Source: Spongiactinospora sp. TRM90649 (GTDB lineage: Bacteria; Actinomycetota; Actinomycetes; Streptosporangiales; Streptosporangiaceae). From it: a stretch of 64,000 nt of DNA. The notes below the pieces were generated by a model. The model saw only the letters and a list, made by a program, of their open reading frames with translations. It was not told the origin of the DNA and searched no databases. The stretch's first letter is position 1. The number at the start of each line of letters is the position of its first letter. The position numbers and the translations under genes are program-made. Shown piece by piece: positions 16,282 through 24,355 of this stretch. The stretch lies in the NCBI RefSeq assembly GCF_029382225.1, contig NZ_JARLTC010000030.1:94198-158197 (forward strand), written 5' to 3'.

Positions 16282-17331
16282 TCAGACGCGTTCGGCCGCG
16301 CCCGCGCCGAAGACCTCGTCGCGGACGAGGGTCAGCGCCGTGACGACCGCACCCGACAGGATCGGGTTGCCCGCGACGGTGCTCACCCTGACCTGGACAG
16401 GTACCGGTGACCGTTCCGCCAGCCGCCCGGCCACCATGGCGGCCATCTCCTCGCCGCCCCCGACGCCGGTGTCACCGGCCAGCACGACCAGGCCGGGATC
16501 GAGCACCGCGACCGGCGCCAGCGCCACACTGGCGATCCGCTCCGCCACCTCGTCCGGCGGCAGGGCGCCGAGCACCCCGGGGGCGACCAGGTCGCAGCTC
16601 GGGACGCCGCCCGGTTCTAGGAAGCTGACCTCGCCCGCGCCGCCGGACACCCCCCGGCGCAACCGCCCGCCGAGCACGACGGCGGAGCCGAGCCCCTCGT
16701 CCAGCCACAGCAGCACGAAGTCGTCGCGCCCCTCGGCGACCCCTTCGGCGTGTTCGGCCACGGCCACCAGGTTGACGTCGTTCTCCAGGATCACCGGGAC
16801 GTCCAGCAGGTGCCGCAGCGCCGCCAGCGACCCCGGCCCCCACCCCGGCACCTCGCTCACCCCCTGCAGGTCGCCGGTGCGGGGGTCCACCAGGCCTGGG
16901 ACGCCCGCCACTACCGCGCGCAGGGCGCGTGATCCGGCCGCCCGCGCGATCGTGGCGGCGATCAGCGAGGGCAGATCACTCGGCGGGTCACCCGACAGCG
17001 GCCGGGTCGCGGTGCCCACCACTCCCCCGGTGATGTCCGCTACCGACACGTGGACCACGTCGCGGCGCACGTCCACCCCGGCGACGTGGGCGCGGGCGGC
17101 GACCACGCCGTAGAGGCGGGCGTTGGGCCCGCGCCGGTCTCCCCCGCTCTCGCCCGTGACCTCGATCAGGCCGTTCACCTGGAGCCGCTCGATCAGGTCG
17201 GACACCGTCGGCCGCGACAGCCCGGTGAGCGCGCGGAGCTGCGGCGCGGTCAGTGACCCGTGCTCGACCAGCAGGTCGAGGACCAGCCGGTCGTTGATCG
17301 CCCGCGCGAGTTTGGGGGTCGCCGTCCTCAT
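16282..17331 (-). CDS. ROK family transcriptional regulator
   Basis: Protein of 349 residues. The N-terminal MarR-like winged helix (NDRLVLDLLVEHGSLTAPQL, LTGLSRPTVSDLIERLQVNG) precedes a ROK sugar-kinase-like domain (VAGVDVRRDVVHVSVADITG, VPGLVDPRTGDLQG, NDVNLVAVAEHAEGVAEGRD, LGSAVVLGGRLRRGVSGGAG). The canonical ROK zinc motif (CxCGxxGCxE) is not seen; only one Cys is near its place. Such proteins sense sugars and repress carbohydrate genes. It is divergent from an MFS transporter across a 72-bp region carrying CAGGAAcccTTCCTG. A matching site precedes the LPMO gene at 27.3 kb, which may be another target. Confidence 0.93.
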   Translation of the reverse strand: MRTATPKLARAINDRLVLDLLVEHGSLTAPQLRALTGLSRPTVSDLIERLQVNGLIEVTGESGGDRRGPNARLYGVVAARAHVAGVDVRRDVVHVSVADITGGVVGTATRPLSGDPPSDLPSLIAATIARAAGSRALRAVVAGVPGLVDPRTGDLQGVSEVPGWGPGSLAALRHLLDVPVILENDVNLVAVAEHAEGVAEGRDDFVLLWLDEGLGSAVVLGGRLRRGVSGGAGEVSFLEPGGVPSCDLVAPGVLGALPPDEVAERIASVALAPVAVLDPGLVVLAGDTGVGGGEEMAAMVAGRLAERSPVPVQVRVSTVAGNPILSGAVVTALTLVRDEVFGAGAAERV

Positions 17332-17375
17332 CGCACCCTCTGTCCGTTCTGTGGTTCATCGGCCTGACTATTCAT

Positions 17376-17390
17376 CAGGAACCCTTCCTG
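17376..17390. promoter_or_regulatory. Putative ROK operator, AGGAA-N3-TTCCT
   Basis: Perfect 6-bp arms CAGGAA and TTCCTG around CCC lie in the divergent promoter region of the ROK regulator and MFS transporter genes, 14 bases before the transporter ATG. The same AGGAA-N3-TTCCT core occurs once more at 27267-27279, before the LPMO gene. Confidence 0.7.
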
Positions 17391-17403
17391 TTAATTTACC
17401 AGC

Positions 17404-18624
17404 ATGAGAGATCGGCACCAACGCGCGATCGCCGCGGTCTTCGCCGTGCACGGCGCGGTCGGCGGATCGTTCGCGACCCGCGTCCCCTGGCTGCAGGAAC
17501 ACCTCGCGATCGACACCCGCGCGCTGGGCTTCGCCCTGCTGTGCCAGCCCATCGGCGCCTTCGTCGCCATGCCGCTGGCCGGACGCCTGGCCTACCGGTT
17601 CGGCGGCCGGGCCACGACCCGGGCGCTGCTCGCCATGTGGACCGCGCTGCTGGCGCTGCCCATGCTCGCCCCCGGCCCGATCTGGCTGGGGATGGTCTTC
17701 CTGCTGTGCGGCGCTTCGGCGGGCATGTCCGATGTCGCGATGAACGCCCAGGGCGTGACCATCGAACGGCGGCTCGGCCGTTCCATCATGTCCGGCCTGC
17801 ACGGCATGTGGAGCGTGGGCAACCTGGCCGGAGCCGGGATCGGCGCGGTGGCCGCGCACTTCGGCGTGGACGCCCGGCTGCACCTGTCCGTCATGGCGGC
17901 GGCCCTGGTGGCCACGGGTCTTCGGGTGAGCCGTCCGCTGCCCGAGGCCCGGCCCGCGCCGGGCGAGCAGGCCCCGCCGCGCTTCGCCGTGCCGCCGCGC
18001 GCCGTCCTGGCCGTGGGGCTGATCGGGTTCTGCGCGACGTTCGCCGAATGGGGGGCCAGCGGCTGGGCGGCGCTCTACCTGAAGGACGTCACGGGCGCGA
18101 GCCCCGGCGTGGCCGCGGCCGGATACGCGGTGTTCGCCCTGTTCATGGTGACCACCCGGCTGAGCGGTGACGGGCTGGTCCGCAAGGTGGGCCCGGTCGC
18201 GGCGGTACGGGCCAGTGGCGCGACGGCCGTGCTCGGCGGGCTGTTGATCGTGACCGGCCGCGTCCCGGCGGTGGTCATCGCCGGATTCGCGCTGATGGGC
18301 CTGGGGCTCGCGGTCATCGTGCCGCTGGTCTTCGCGGCGGCGGGGCGAGCCGGTCCCACTCCGGCGCAGGGGGTCGCGGGCGTCGCCACGATCACCTACC
18401 TCTCCGGCCTGATCGCTCCCCCGGTGACCGGGTGGCTGGCCGGAGCCGTCGCCTTCCCGTTCGCGTTCGCGCTGGTCACGGCGCTGATGGCGGCCATGGC
18501 CTGTGCGGCGGGCGTACTCCGGCCTCGTCATCAAGGCGGAGGGCGATCATCCGGTACGACGATGAAAGACGACCGGGCCGTTGCGAGAATCAACGCGTCA
18601 CCTGTCCAGGATTCGGAGACATGA
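17404..18624 (+). CDS. MFS transporter (sugar/FucP- or drug-like 12-helix type)
   Basis: Protein of 406 residues with about 12 hydrophobic helices and the pattern of actinobacterial 'MFS transporter' proteins that pair with ROK regulators (VHGAVGGSFATRVPWLQEHL, GMSDVAMNAQGVTIERRLGR, SGLHGMWSVGNLAGAGIG, WGASGWAALYLKDVTGASPG). The pairing suggests a role in sugar uptake or efflux, but the substrate is not deducible. No clear ribosome site precedes the ATG, and the start may be leaderless or close to it. The last 35 residues form a charged tail. The stop is followed one base later by the start of the serine hydrolase gene, so the two may be cotranscribed. Confidence 0.9.
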   Translation: MRDRHQRAIAAVFAVHGAVGGSFATRVPWLQEHLAIDTRALGFALLCQPIGAFVAMPLAGRLAYRFGGRATTRALLAMWTALLALPMLAPGPIWLGMVFLLCGASAGMSDVAMNAQGVTIERRLGRSIMSGLHGMWSVGNLAGAGIGAVAAHFGVDARLHLSVMAAALVATGLRVSRPLPEARPAPGEQAPPRFAVPPRAVLAVGLIGFCATFAEWGASGWAALYLKDVTGASPGVAAAGYAVFALFMVTTRLSGDGLVRKVGPVAAVRASGATAVLGGLLIVTGRVPAVVIAGFALMGLGLAVIVPLVFAAAGRAGPTPAQGVAGVATITYLSGLIAPPVTGWLAGAVAFPFAFALVTALMAAMACAAGVLRPRHQGGGRSSGTTMKDDRAVARINASPVQDSET

Positions 18625-18625
18625 G

Positions 18626-19930
18626 ATGCCTTTAGTCCGCAGGATCGTGACCGCCGGGCTCGCCGCCGCCCTCGTCACCGCCCCGGTGCCCGCGATGGCC
18701 GCCGTCCCGGCCCCCGAGAGCGCCACGACGAAAACCCAGTCGTCCGACCTGTCCGCGATCGACCGCGCCGCCCTCAGCCGGACGCTCGGCGCGGTGGTCG
18801 AGGCGGGCATGTACGGCACATATTCGACCGTGCGGGAAGGCCGCGAGGAGTGGCGCGGCGCGGCGGGCGTGGCCGACGTCCATGCCAAGCGTCCGGTACG
18901 CCCCGGCCTGCTGCACCGCGTCGGCAGCATCACCAAGACCTTCACCGCCGTGGCCGTGCTGCAACAGGTGGCCAGGGGCGCGGTCGACCTCGACGCCCCC
19001 ATCGCCCGCTACCTGCCCGACCTGGGTGAGCGGGGCCGCACCGTCACCGTGCGGATGGTGCTCAACCACACCAGCGGCATCGGCGACTACGTGCTCCCCG
19101 CCTTCCCCTCCCTCGCCCGCAACGACCCGGCGAGCCTCTTCGACAACCGCTTCCTGCGGCGCACGCCGGCGGAACTCGTGCGGTTCGGCCTGGACGCGCC
19201 GCCGACCGGCGCGCCCGGCGAGAGGTGGTCCTACTCCAACACCAACTACATCATCGCCGGGCTGCTGCTGGAGAAGGTCACCCGCACCCCGGCCGAGGTC
19301 TACATCACCAAGAACGTGATCGGGAAGGCCGGGCTGAAGCACACCTCCTTCCCGCGCACGCCGGTCATCCCCGGGCCGCACTCCAAGGCCTACGAGAACC
19401 TCTACGGGCTGATCGACCCGCCGCGCGACTTCAGCGTCTACGACATGTCGTGGGCGGGCACGGCGGGCGCGGTGGTCTCCACCATGGAGGACCTCAACGC
19501 CTTCTACCGCGCGCTGCTCACCGGCAGGATCCTCGGCGAGCGCGAACTGGCGGAGATGCGGCGCACCGTGCCCGTGTACGACGAGCAGGGGAACGTGGTC
19601 CTGGACTACGGCCTGGGCCTCTACCGTCAGGCCACCCCCTGCGGCGGCTTCTGGGGGCACGACGGCGCGGTGTTCGGCCACGGCACCATGTCGCTGTCCA
19701 GCGAGGACGGCCGGCGGCAGATCTCCATGGGGGTCAACCTGATGAAGTACCAGCGGATCGGCGAGGACGGCCGGATCCAGCCGCACCCGATCGACTTCGC
19801 GAGCGCCGATCACCTGCTCCAGGCGCTGTGCGGGCCGGGGAGCGCGGTCGCGCCGGAGGCACCGGGTGCACGGTCGGCGCCGGCCGTCCAGGTGTTCCCG
19901 ACCAGCCGGCTGTGGGGCCGGGCCGGCTGA
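18626..19930 (+). CDS. Exported serine hydrolase, beta-lactamase/DD-peptidase fold (S12/class C)
   Basis: Protein of 434 residues with a signal peptide (RIVTAGLAAALVTAPVPAMA). The penicillin-recognising motifs are complete: Ser101-x-x-Lys104 (SITK), Tyr203-Ser-Asn205 (YSN in WSYSNTNY) and His345-Asp-Gly347 (HDG in FWGHDGAVFG), replacing KTG. This is typical of D-Ala-D-Ala carboxypeptidases or esterases of peptidase family S12, with EstB-like activities also possible. GGAG lies 7 bases before the ATG. Codon 3 (18632-18634) is TTA, an early bldA-type checkpoint. It directly follows the MFS gene and converges on a GH4 gene with a shared hairpin. Confidence 0.93.
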   Translation: MPLVRRIVTAGLAAALVTAPVPAMAAVPAPESATTKTQSSDLSAIDRAALSRTLGAVVEAGMYGTYSTVREGREEWRGAAGVADVHAKRPVRPGLLHRVGSITKTFTAVAVLQQVARGAVDLDAPIARYLPDLGERGRTVTVRMVLNHTSGIGDYVLPAFPSLARNDPASLFDNRFLRRTPAELVRFGLDAPPTGAPGERWSYSNTNYIIAGLLLEKVTRTPAEVYITKNVIGKAGLKHTSFPRTPVIPGPHSKAYENLYGLIDPPRDFSVYDMSWAGTAGAVVSTMEDLNAFYRALLTGRILGERELAEMRRTVPVYDEQGNVVLDYGLGLYRQATPCGGFWGHDGAVFGHGTMSLSSEDGRRQISMGVNLMKYQRIGEDGRIQPHPIDFASADHLLQALCGPGSAVAPEAPGARSAPAVQVFPTSRLWGRAG

Positions 19931-19933
19931 CCC

Positions 19934-19967
19934 CTGCCCCTCGGCAGGCTCAGCCGAGCGGGGGCAG
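19934..19967. terminator. Bidirectional hairpin between serine hydrolase and GH4 genes
   Basis: Arms CTGCCCC-TCGGC and GCCGA-GCGGGGGCAG pair with a 3-base bulge around a 7-base loop. The structure starts 3 bases after the serine hydrolase stop and includes the last codons of the convergent GH4 gene. Confidence 0.6.
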
Positions 19968-21287
19968 CACGTCCTTCTGCAGGGTGAGCAGGTGGTCGGT
20001 CATCGCGATGGCGCGCGGATAGGAGTCGACGGTCGGGTCGAGCAGCACGGCCTGGATCAGCGCGTCCTTCGAACGCTCGCGATACGCCTCGATGATCAGC
20101 TTGTGCACCGACAGCTGGGTGCGCAGGACGGCGGCGAGGGCCTCGGGCAGCGGGCGCATCTCGCGAGGGCGGACGCCGTCCGGGCCGACCACCGCCGGGA
20201 CCTCGACCACCGAGTCGGCCGGCAGATTGGGGATCGCCCCGCCGTTGACCACGTTGACGGCGTGGATGATCCGCTCGTCGCCGCTCAGGCCCTCGATGAC
20301 CGGCACACCGTGCTCGATCGACGGCACCAGCTCGGCCTCGCGCGGGTCCGGCGGCGGCGCGGGCGGCGGCTCCGACCAGGGCCGGTCGGTGTCGCCGTCG
20401 GCGATCTCGTAGATGAACCTCGGGGCCGCGCCCGTCTCCCACGGGTGGCCCCTGGCGGGGTCGTAGTAGTACTGCACGCCCGACAGCACGAAGTCGTGCC
20501 CCCAGGCAAGGTACTCGCCGTAGTGGTTGGCGCTGGGCGAGGGCCAGCGGCCGAACCGCCGCAGGATCACCCTGCCGAGTGCCAGTTCGTGCCAGCGGAC
20601 CAGTTCGTCGCCGCGCGCCTCCGCCTCACGCAGGCGGGGGTAGAGGTCCTCCCCCGTGCGTGCGTCGCGCAGCGACTCGAAGACGGTGAAGTGGTTGATC
20701 CCCGCCGCCCACGCCTCCAGGTGCTCGTCCTCGATGCCGAGCAGGGCGCAGACCTGTTCGCGCCCCTTGACGATGCCGTGGCACAACCCCACGGCCCTGA
20801 CCTGTGTCAGCGCGCCGACCGCCTCGACCAGGCGGTTCTCCGGATTGGTGTAGTTGAGCAGCCAGGCGTCGGGGGCCAGGCGCTCGATCGCGCGGGCCAC
20901 CTCCATCAGCGGCGGGATGTTGCGCAGGGTGTGGAAGATGCCGCCGACGCCGCCGTTCTCACCGTAGGGCTGCTTGAAGCCGTACATCCTCGGCACGTGG
21001 AAGTCCATCGCCCAGTAGTGCTCGCGGCGGTGCTCGAAGCAGGTCACCACGAAAGCGGCGTCGCGCACCGCCGTGTCGAGATCGGCGGTGGCGGTGACCT
21101 GGACGGCACGGCCGAGGCGGTCGTTGAGGTGGCGGGCGTAGCCGAGGGTGCGGTCCACGGCCTCGGCGTCCACGTCCATGAGGCACACGTCGAACGGACG
21201 GGCGGCGAGGGGCCGGGAGAGGAAGAGGTCGCGAAGCGTGGCGGGGCCGAAGCAACGGCTCCCGGCTCCGATGAGTGCGATCTTCAC
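19950..21287 (-). CDS. Glycoside hydrolase family 4 (alpha-glucosidase/alpha-galactosidase type)
   Basis: Protein of 445 residues. The N-terminal Rossmann motif KIALIGAGSRCFGPATLRDL binds NAD. GH4 metal-site motifs are present: LLNYTNPENRLVEA and AVGLCHGIVKGREQ (Cys-His), followed by GINHFTVF. Family 4 enzymes use NAD+ and Mn2+ to cleave glycosides by oxidation and elimination at C3. The length and sequence place it with the alpha-glucosidase/alpha-galactosidase (MelA/AglA) branch and not phospho-glucosidases. It is cytoplasmic. GGGAGA lies 5 bases before the GTG start. An AT-rich stretch (21340-21360) upstream may hold its promoter. It stands as a single gene. Confidence 0.92.
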   Translation of the reverse strand: MKIALIGAGSRCFGPATLRDLFLSRPLAARPFDVCLMDVDAEAVDRTLGYARHLNDRLGRAVQVTATADLDTAVRDAAFVVTCFEHRREHYWAMDFHVPRMYGFKQPYGENGGVGGIFHTLRNIPPLMEVARAIERLAPDAWLLNYTNPENRLVEAVGALTQVRAVGLCHGIVKGREQVCALLGIEDEHLEAWAAGINHFTVFESLRDARTGEDLYPRLREAEARGDELVRWHELALGRVILRRFGRWPSPSANHYGEYLAWGHDFVLSGVQYYYDPARGHPWETGAAPRFIYEIADGDTDRPWSEPPPAPPPDPREAELVPSIEHGVPVIEGLSGDERIIHAVNVVNGGAIPNLPADSVVEVPAVVGPDGVRPREMRPLPEALAAVLRTQLSVHKLIIEAYRERSKDALIQAVLLDPTVDSYPRAIAMTDHLLTLQKDVLPPLG

Positions 21288-21422
21288 GAAATCTCCCGCC
21301 GGTCAGGGGGGCAGTTGGGCATTGTCGCCTGATCTGTTCCTGTATAGATAAATACGTCCGGAACGAAGCCGCCGTCCACACCATTCCACACGGAGTCGGA
21401 TGAATATCGCCCGCGACCGTGC

Positions 21423-22058
21423 TCACGCCTCCGGGCGGGCACCGCCGCGACGCCGTCCGGCGGCCACCCAGATTCCCGCGCCGACGACCACGACCGCGGC
21501 CCCCGCGAGCCACACCCAGCCGGGCACGCCCTGCTCCGCGGACTGGAGCTCGCCGGACGCATCCACCGGGGAGACCGGAGGCGCGGCGGACGTGCTCGCC
21601 GCGTCGCTCGGGGTGGTCTCGGCGCTCTCGGTGGCTTCGGGAATTGCAGTGGCCTCGGGGCTCTCGCTCTTCGGGGCGTCCACCTTGAAGGGGATCTCGC
21701 CCTCGATCGGGTGACCGTCGGTCGAGACCACGCGCCAGGCGATCACATAGCGCCCGGAGGCAAGCGGCTCCGGCACGGTCGCCACGACCGTGTGGCCGTC
21801 GGCCTCGGGCTTGTCGAGCTTCACCTGCTCGCCGCCGGTGTCGTGCAGCACGACGACGGGGAACTTGATGCCGGAGGTGAAGTCCAGCTTGATCTCCTTC
21901 AGCTCGGAGACCTTGGCGTCCTTGGCGGGCGAACTGCTCTTGAGGCGGTCGTGGGCCAGCGCGGCGGGCGCGGCGAAGGCCGCGGTGAAAGCGAGGGACA
22001 ACGCGCAGCCGAGCGCGACCACAAGGCCGTCGCGTGCGATTCTCCGCACGAGTGTCAT
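21423..22058 (-). CDS. CopC-domain copper-binding exported protein
   Basis: Protein of 211 residues with a signal peptide (VVALGCALSLAFTAAFAAPA, then ALAHDRLK). Mature His at the N-terminus (AHDRLKSSSPAKDAKVSEL) and the late RVVSTDGHPIEGEIPFKV match the Cu(II)-binding CopC/YcnJ fold. A Ser/Thr/Pro/Glu linker follows and a C-terminal membrane helix (VWLAGAAVVVVGAGIWVAAG) ends with a basic tail, so the domain stands on the outer face. Periplasmic-type copper binding for uptake or tolerance is expected. GGAG lies 7 bases before the ATG. It follows a small membrane protein on the same strand. Confidence 0.9.
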   Translation of the reverse strand: MTLVRRIARDGLVVALGCALSLAFTAAFAAPAALAHDRLKSSSPAKDAKVSELKEIKLDFTSGIKFPVVVLHDTGGEQVKLDKPEADGHTVVATVPEPLASGRYVIAWRVVSTDGHPIEGEIPFKVDAPKSESPEATAIPEATESAETTPSDAASTSAAPPVSPVDASGELQSAEQGVPGWVWLAGAAVVVVGAGIWVAAGRRRGGARPEA

Positions 22059-22217
22059 TGGTGTGCTCCAAACAGGGACGGCCCAGGTGATTCCTGGGCA
22101 TGACAGGACCGGGGTGAACACGGGCCCGGCGACGATCCCGTGGCCGCCTCTCACGCGGCCGGGGCGTCCGGGCCGGGGGTGTGCCGGTCGCCGTCGTTCC
22201 TGATCAGGGGCCAGGGG

Positions 22218-22802
22218 TCAGGCGGGCGAACCGGCGCGGCGGAGCATCGGCGGGCCGCGACGGTGAATGGGGGCCGTGACCTCGGGCGTCACGGACGGCG
22301 GGGGCGCGGCGGCGGGTACGGCCTGCCGTACCGGCGGCACGCGCACGGGCGCGAAGGCCCCGCGCGGGACGGCCGGCAGGGGCATCCGCCACAGCCTCGC
22401 CATCAGCCACAGGGCGCTCTCGCCCCGATAGAGCCACCAGCCGGTCAGCAGCGCCACCACCAGGTGGGCCAGCGTCATGCCGCCGCCCGGATGCCCGTGC
22501 CCGGTGTCGAACACGACCAGCGGCGGGCCGTCGGGCGCACCCGGGGAGCGGTCGAACAGCTCGTGCAGCACGACCTGCGCGCCTACCGTGGCGGCGAGCA
22601 CCACGCCGGGGCCGCGCTCGCGGCGGCCCATCGCCCAGGCCAGCGTGAACGCGCCCGCGGCGCCCACCGCGAGCAGCGGAAACGTGACGATCCCGCCCCC
22701 CGCGAAGGCGTGACCCGCCATCGACACGACGACGCACACCGCCGCGAAGACGGCGGCCCGCGCCAGGCGCGTCGAGGACAGCCACGGGGACACGTCAGCC
22801 AT
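22218..22802 (-). CDS. Membrane protein next to copC, unknown function
   Basis: Protein of 194 residues with about five hydrophobic segments (AAVFAAVCVVVSMAGHAF, VTFPLLAVGAAGAFTLAWA, GVVLAATVGAQVVLHELF, TLAHLVVALLTGWWLYRG). A histidine-bearing stretch (FDTGHGHPGGGMTLAH) could bind metal. The tail is Pro-rich. Such proteins commonly accompany CopC in actinomycetes, so a metal-related role is inferred. GGGAGG abuts the ATG; a GTG three codons on (22793) has better spacing and may be the true start. Confidence 0.82.
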   Translation of the reverse strand: MADVSPWLSSTRLARAAVFAAVCVVVSMAGHAFAGGGIVTFPLLAVGAAGAFTLAWAMGRRERGPGVVLAATVGAQVVLHELFDRSPGAPDGPPLVVFDTGHGHPGGGMTLAHLVVALLTGWWLYRGESALWLMARLWRMPLPAVPRGAFAPVRVPPVRQAVPAAAPPPSVTPEVTAPIHRRGPPMLRRAGSPA

Positions 22803-23186
22803 CCTCCCAGCCCACCTGATCGGTGGTCCAGCAGGCCCCGCCCACGACCTTTCGGTCGGCGGTCGATTTGACCGAAAGCATGTTTACGGGCATTGAGATT
22901 AGTACGTTCCATAGTCGGACCGGATATCCGGATCGGCCTCGTCGCCGATCTGGAACGGCCCTCGATGTGCCCCCGGCGGGTGAGGGAGACCGGGTTGCCG
23001 ATTCGCCTGCCGCGCGATGCCGCAGGTCAGCATTGTAATTACAGGGCCGATAATTCATGAGATGACGGATAAATCAGATGGTACCCGAGAGCAACTGCGA
23101 TCCGTACAATGTCACCTCAATCCGGGTAAACAACAATAGCAAAACGGATGGAATATCAGGCCCGAAACCCCCCTTAGGAGCCTTCA
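22803..23186. other. Intergenic region without gene; inverted repeat near the left end
   Basis: Divergent promoter region of the CopC-linked membrane gene and the PEBP gene. CTTTCGGTC (22849-22857) and GACCGAAAG (22870-22878) form perfect 9-bp arms with a 12-base spacer. TGTAATTACA (23034-23043) is a short palindrome. 23030-23160 is clearly richer in A/T than its surroundings. No coding frame is convincing. Confidence 0.6.
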
Positions 23187-23777
23187 GTGACCATCAAGCG
23201 AGTCATGCTCGGAACCCTGCTCATCGCGTTGAGCGCCGGTTCCACGATCGCCGCCGCCAGCCCCTCCGCCGCCCACCAGACGAACCGGGCCGCCTTCACG
23301 ATCAGCAGCAGCGCCTTCGCGCCCGGCGGGCTGATCCCCAAGGAACACGAGTGCACCAGCAGCGGCACCGGTGACCCCCGCCAGCGCAACGAGTCCCCGC
23401 CGCTGTCCTGGGCGGGCGGACCGGCCGGCGCCCAGAGCTACGCGATCGTGATGCGCGACCTGGACAACTTCAACCTCATCCACTGGGTGATCTACGACAT
23501 CCCGGTCGGCACGACCGCCCTGCCGCAGAACGTCGCCCACGTCTACCAGCCCACCGTCCCGGCGGGATCCCGCCAGGTCTACTACCGGGGCAGCGCCAGC
23601 CTCTTCGGCTACCAGGGCCCGTGCTCCCCGCGCACGATCAACACCTACGAGTTCGTGGTCTACGCCCTCAACCGGGCCCGCCTGACCGAACTGAACTCCA
23701 ACTCCTCGACCTCCACCGCCGCCCGAGTCATCTCCAACGCCTCCCTCGGCACCGCGAGAATCACCGGCGAGTCATAA
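23187..23777 (+). CDS. Secreted PEBP / YbhB-YbcL family protein
   Basis: Protein of 196 residues with a signal peptide (VMLGTLLIALSAGSTIAAAS). The phosphatidylethanolamine-binding fold is seen in SPPLSWAGGPAGAQSYAIVM, RDLDNFNLIHWVIYDIPVGT and GYQGPCSPRTINTYEFVVYA, which carry the conserved ligand-site D, H, P and Y residues. The cellular role of exported bacterial PEBP proteins is unsettled. Some act as protease or kinase inhibitors. The GTG start has GGAG 7 bases upstream. A strong terminator follows. Confidence 0.92.
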   Translation: MTIKRVMLGTLLIALSAGSTIAAASPSAAHQTNRAAFTISSSAFAPGGLIPKEHECTSSGTGDPRQRNESPPLSWAGGPAGAQSYAIVMRDLDNFNLIHWVIYDIPVGTTALPQNVAHVYQPTVPAGSRQVYYRGSASLFGYQGPCSPRTINTYEFVVYALNRARLTELNSNSSTSTAARVISNASLGTARITGES

Positions 23778-23794
23778 CCTCACCACCCCACCCA

Positions 23795-23832
23795 ACGGCC
23801 GAGAGCGGGTCCCCCAAACCCGCCTCGGCCGT
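23795..23832 (+). terminator. Strong terminator of the PEBP gene
   Basis: ACGGCCGAG and CTCGGCCGT pair perfectly, with an inner stem GCGGGT/ACCCGC, giving about 15 base pairs around a short loop. CTCTTTCC follows. It begins 17 bases after the stop codon. Confidence 0.88.
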
Positions 23833-24280
23833 CTCTTTCCCCCCGCCCGAACGGGGAAAAGACAGCACGGCGGCACTCGCGCCCCTATCCACGCCGGCAA
23901 TGCCCTCCGGCTCCGCCCGACCGTCAGCCTGTGTGGCGCGACCCACGGCCGAAACGCCGATGCCCATCCCCCGGCACCACCCCAACCGACGAACCCCCCG
24001 CCACCCCCCGCCCCCCTCCACCCGAGCACCGTCCCAACCCCACGACCACCGACAGCCGCTGCCCGGGGGGCTCGCTTTCTAGCGCGGTACCGTCCGGGGG
24101 AACCGCCACCGCGACGGGGGGCAAGGCCGGCGCCGCAGCGTTCTTGGGGACCGGTGGTGCCTGCGGGCCGGGGCGGTGTGGGGCGGTGTCCTGGGTGGAT
24201 GGGCGATGTCGCATCTCTTCGGTACCGCCATGCCGCTGACAATGCCGAGGCGACAACCGATCACCGACGGCATGACGGCA
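23833..24280. other. Intergenic region, no gene seen
   Basis: About 450 bases of Pro/Arg-like GC-rich sequence, mostly cytosine-rich on the plus strand. No frame has a plausible start, ribosome site or family similarity. It separates the PEBP terminator from the XRE promoter. Confidence 0.55.
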
Positions 24281-24296
24281 TATACTCAGAGTTATC
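24281..24296. promoter_or_regulatory. Palindromic ACTC-a-GAGT site before the XRE gene
   Basis: TATACTCAGAGTTATC contains ACTC (24284-24287) and GAGT (24289-24292) around one A, in an A/T-rich setting 60 bases before the ATG. It is placed as an autoregulatory operator or promoter element of the Scr1-type regulator would be. Confidence 0.5.
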
Positions 24297-24355
24297 ATGC
24301 GCCACTTGCCCCCAACCGCCTGCCTTTCGGTGGGTGGCCGACGAGAGGAAATCGC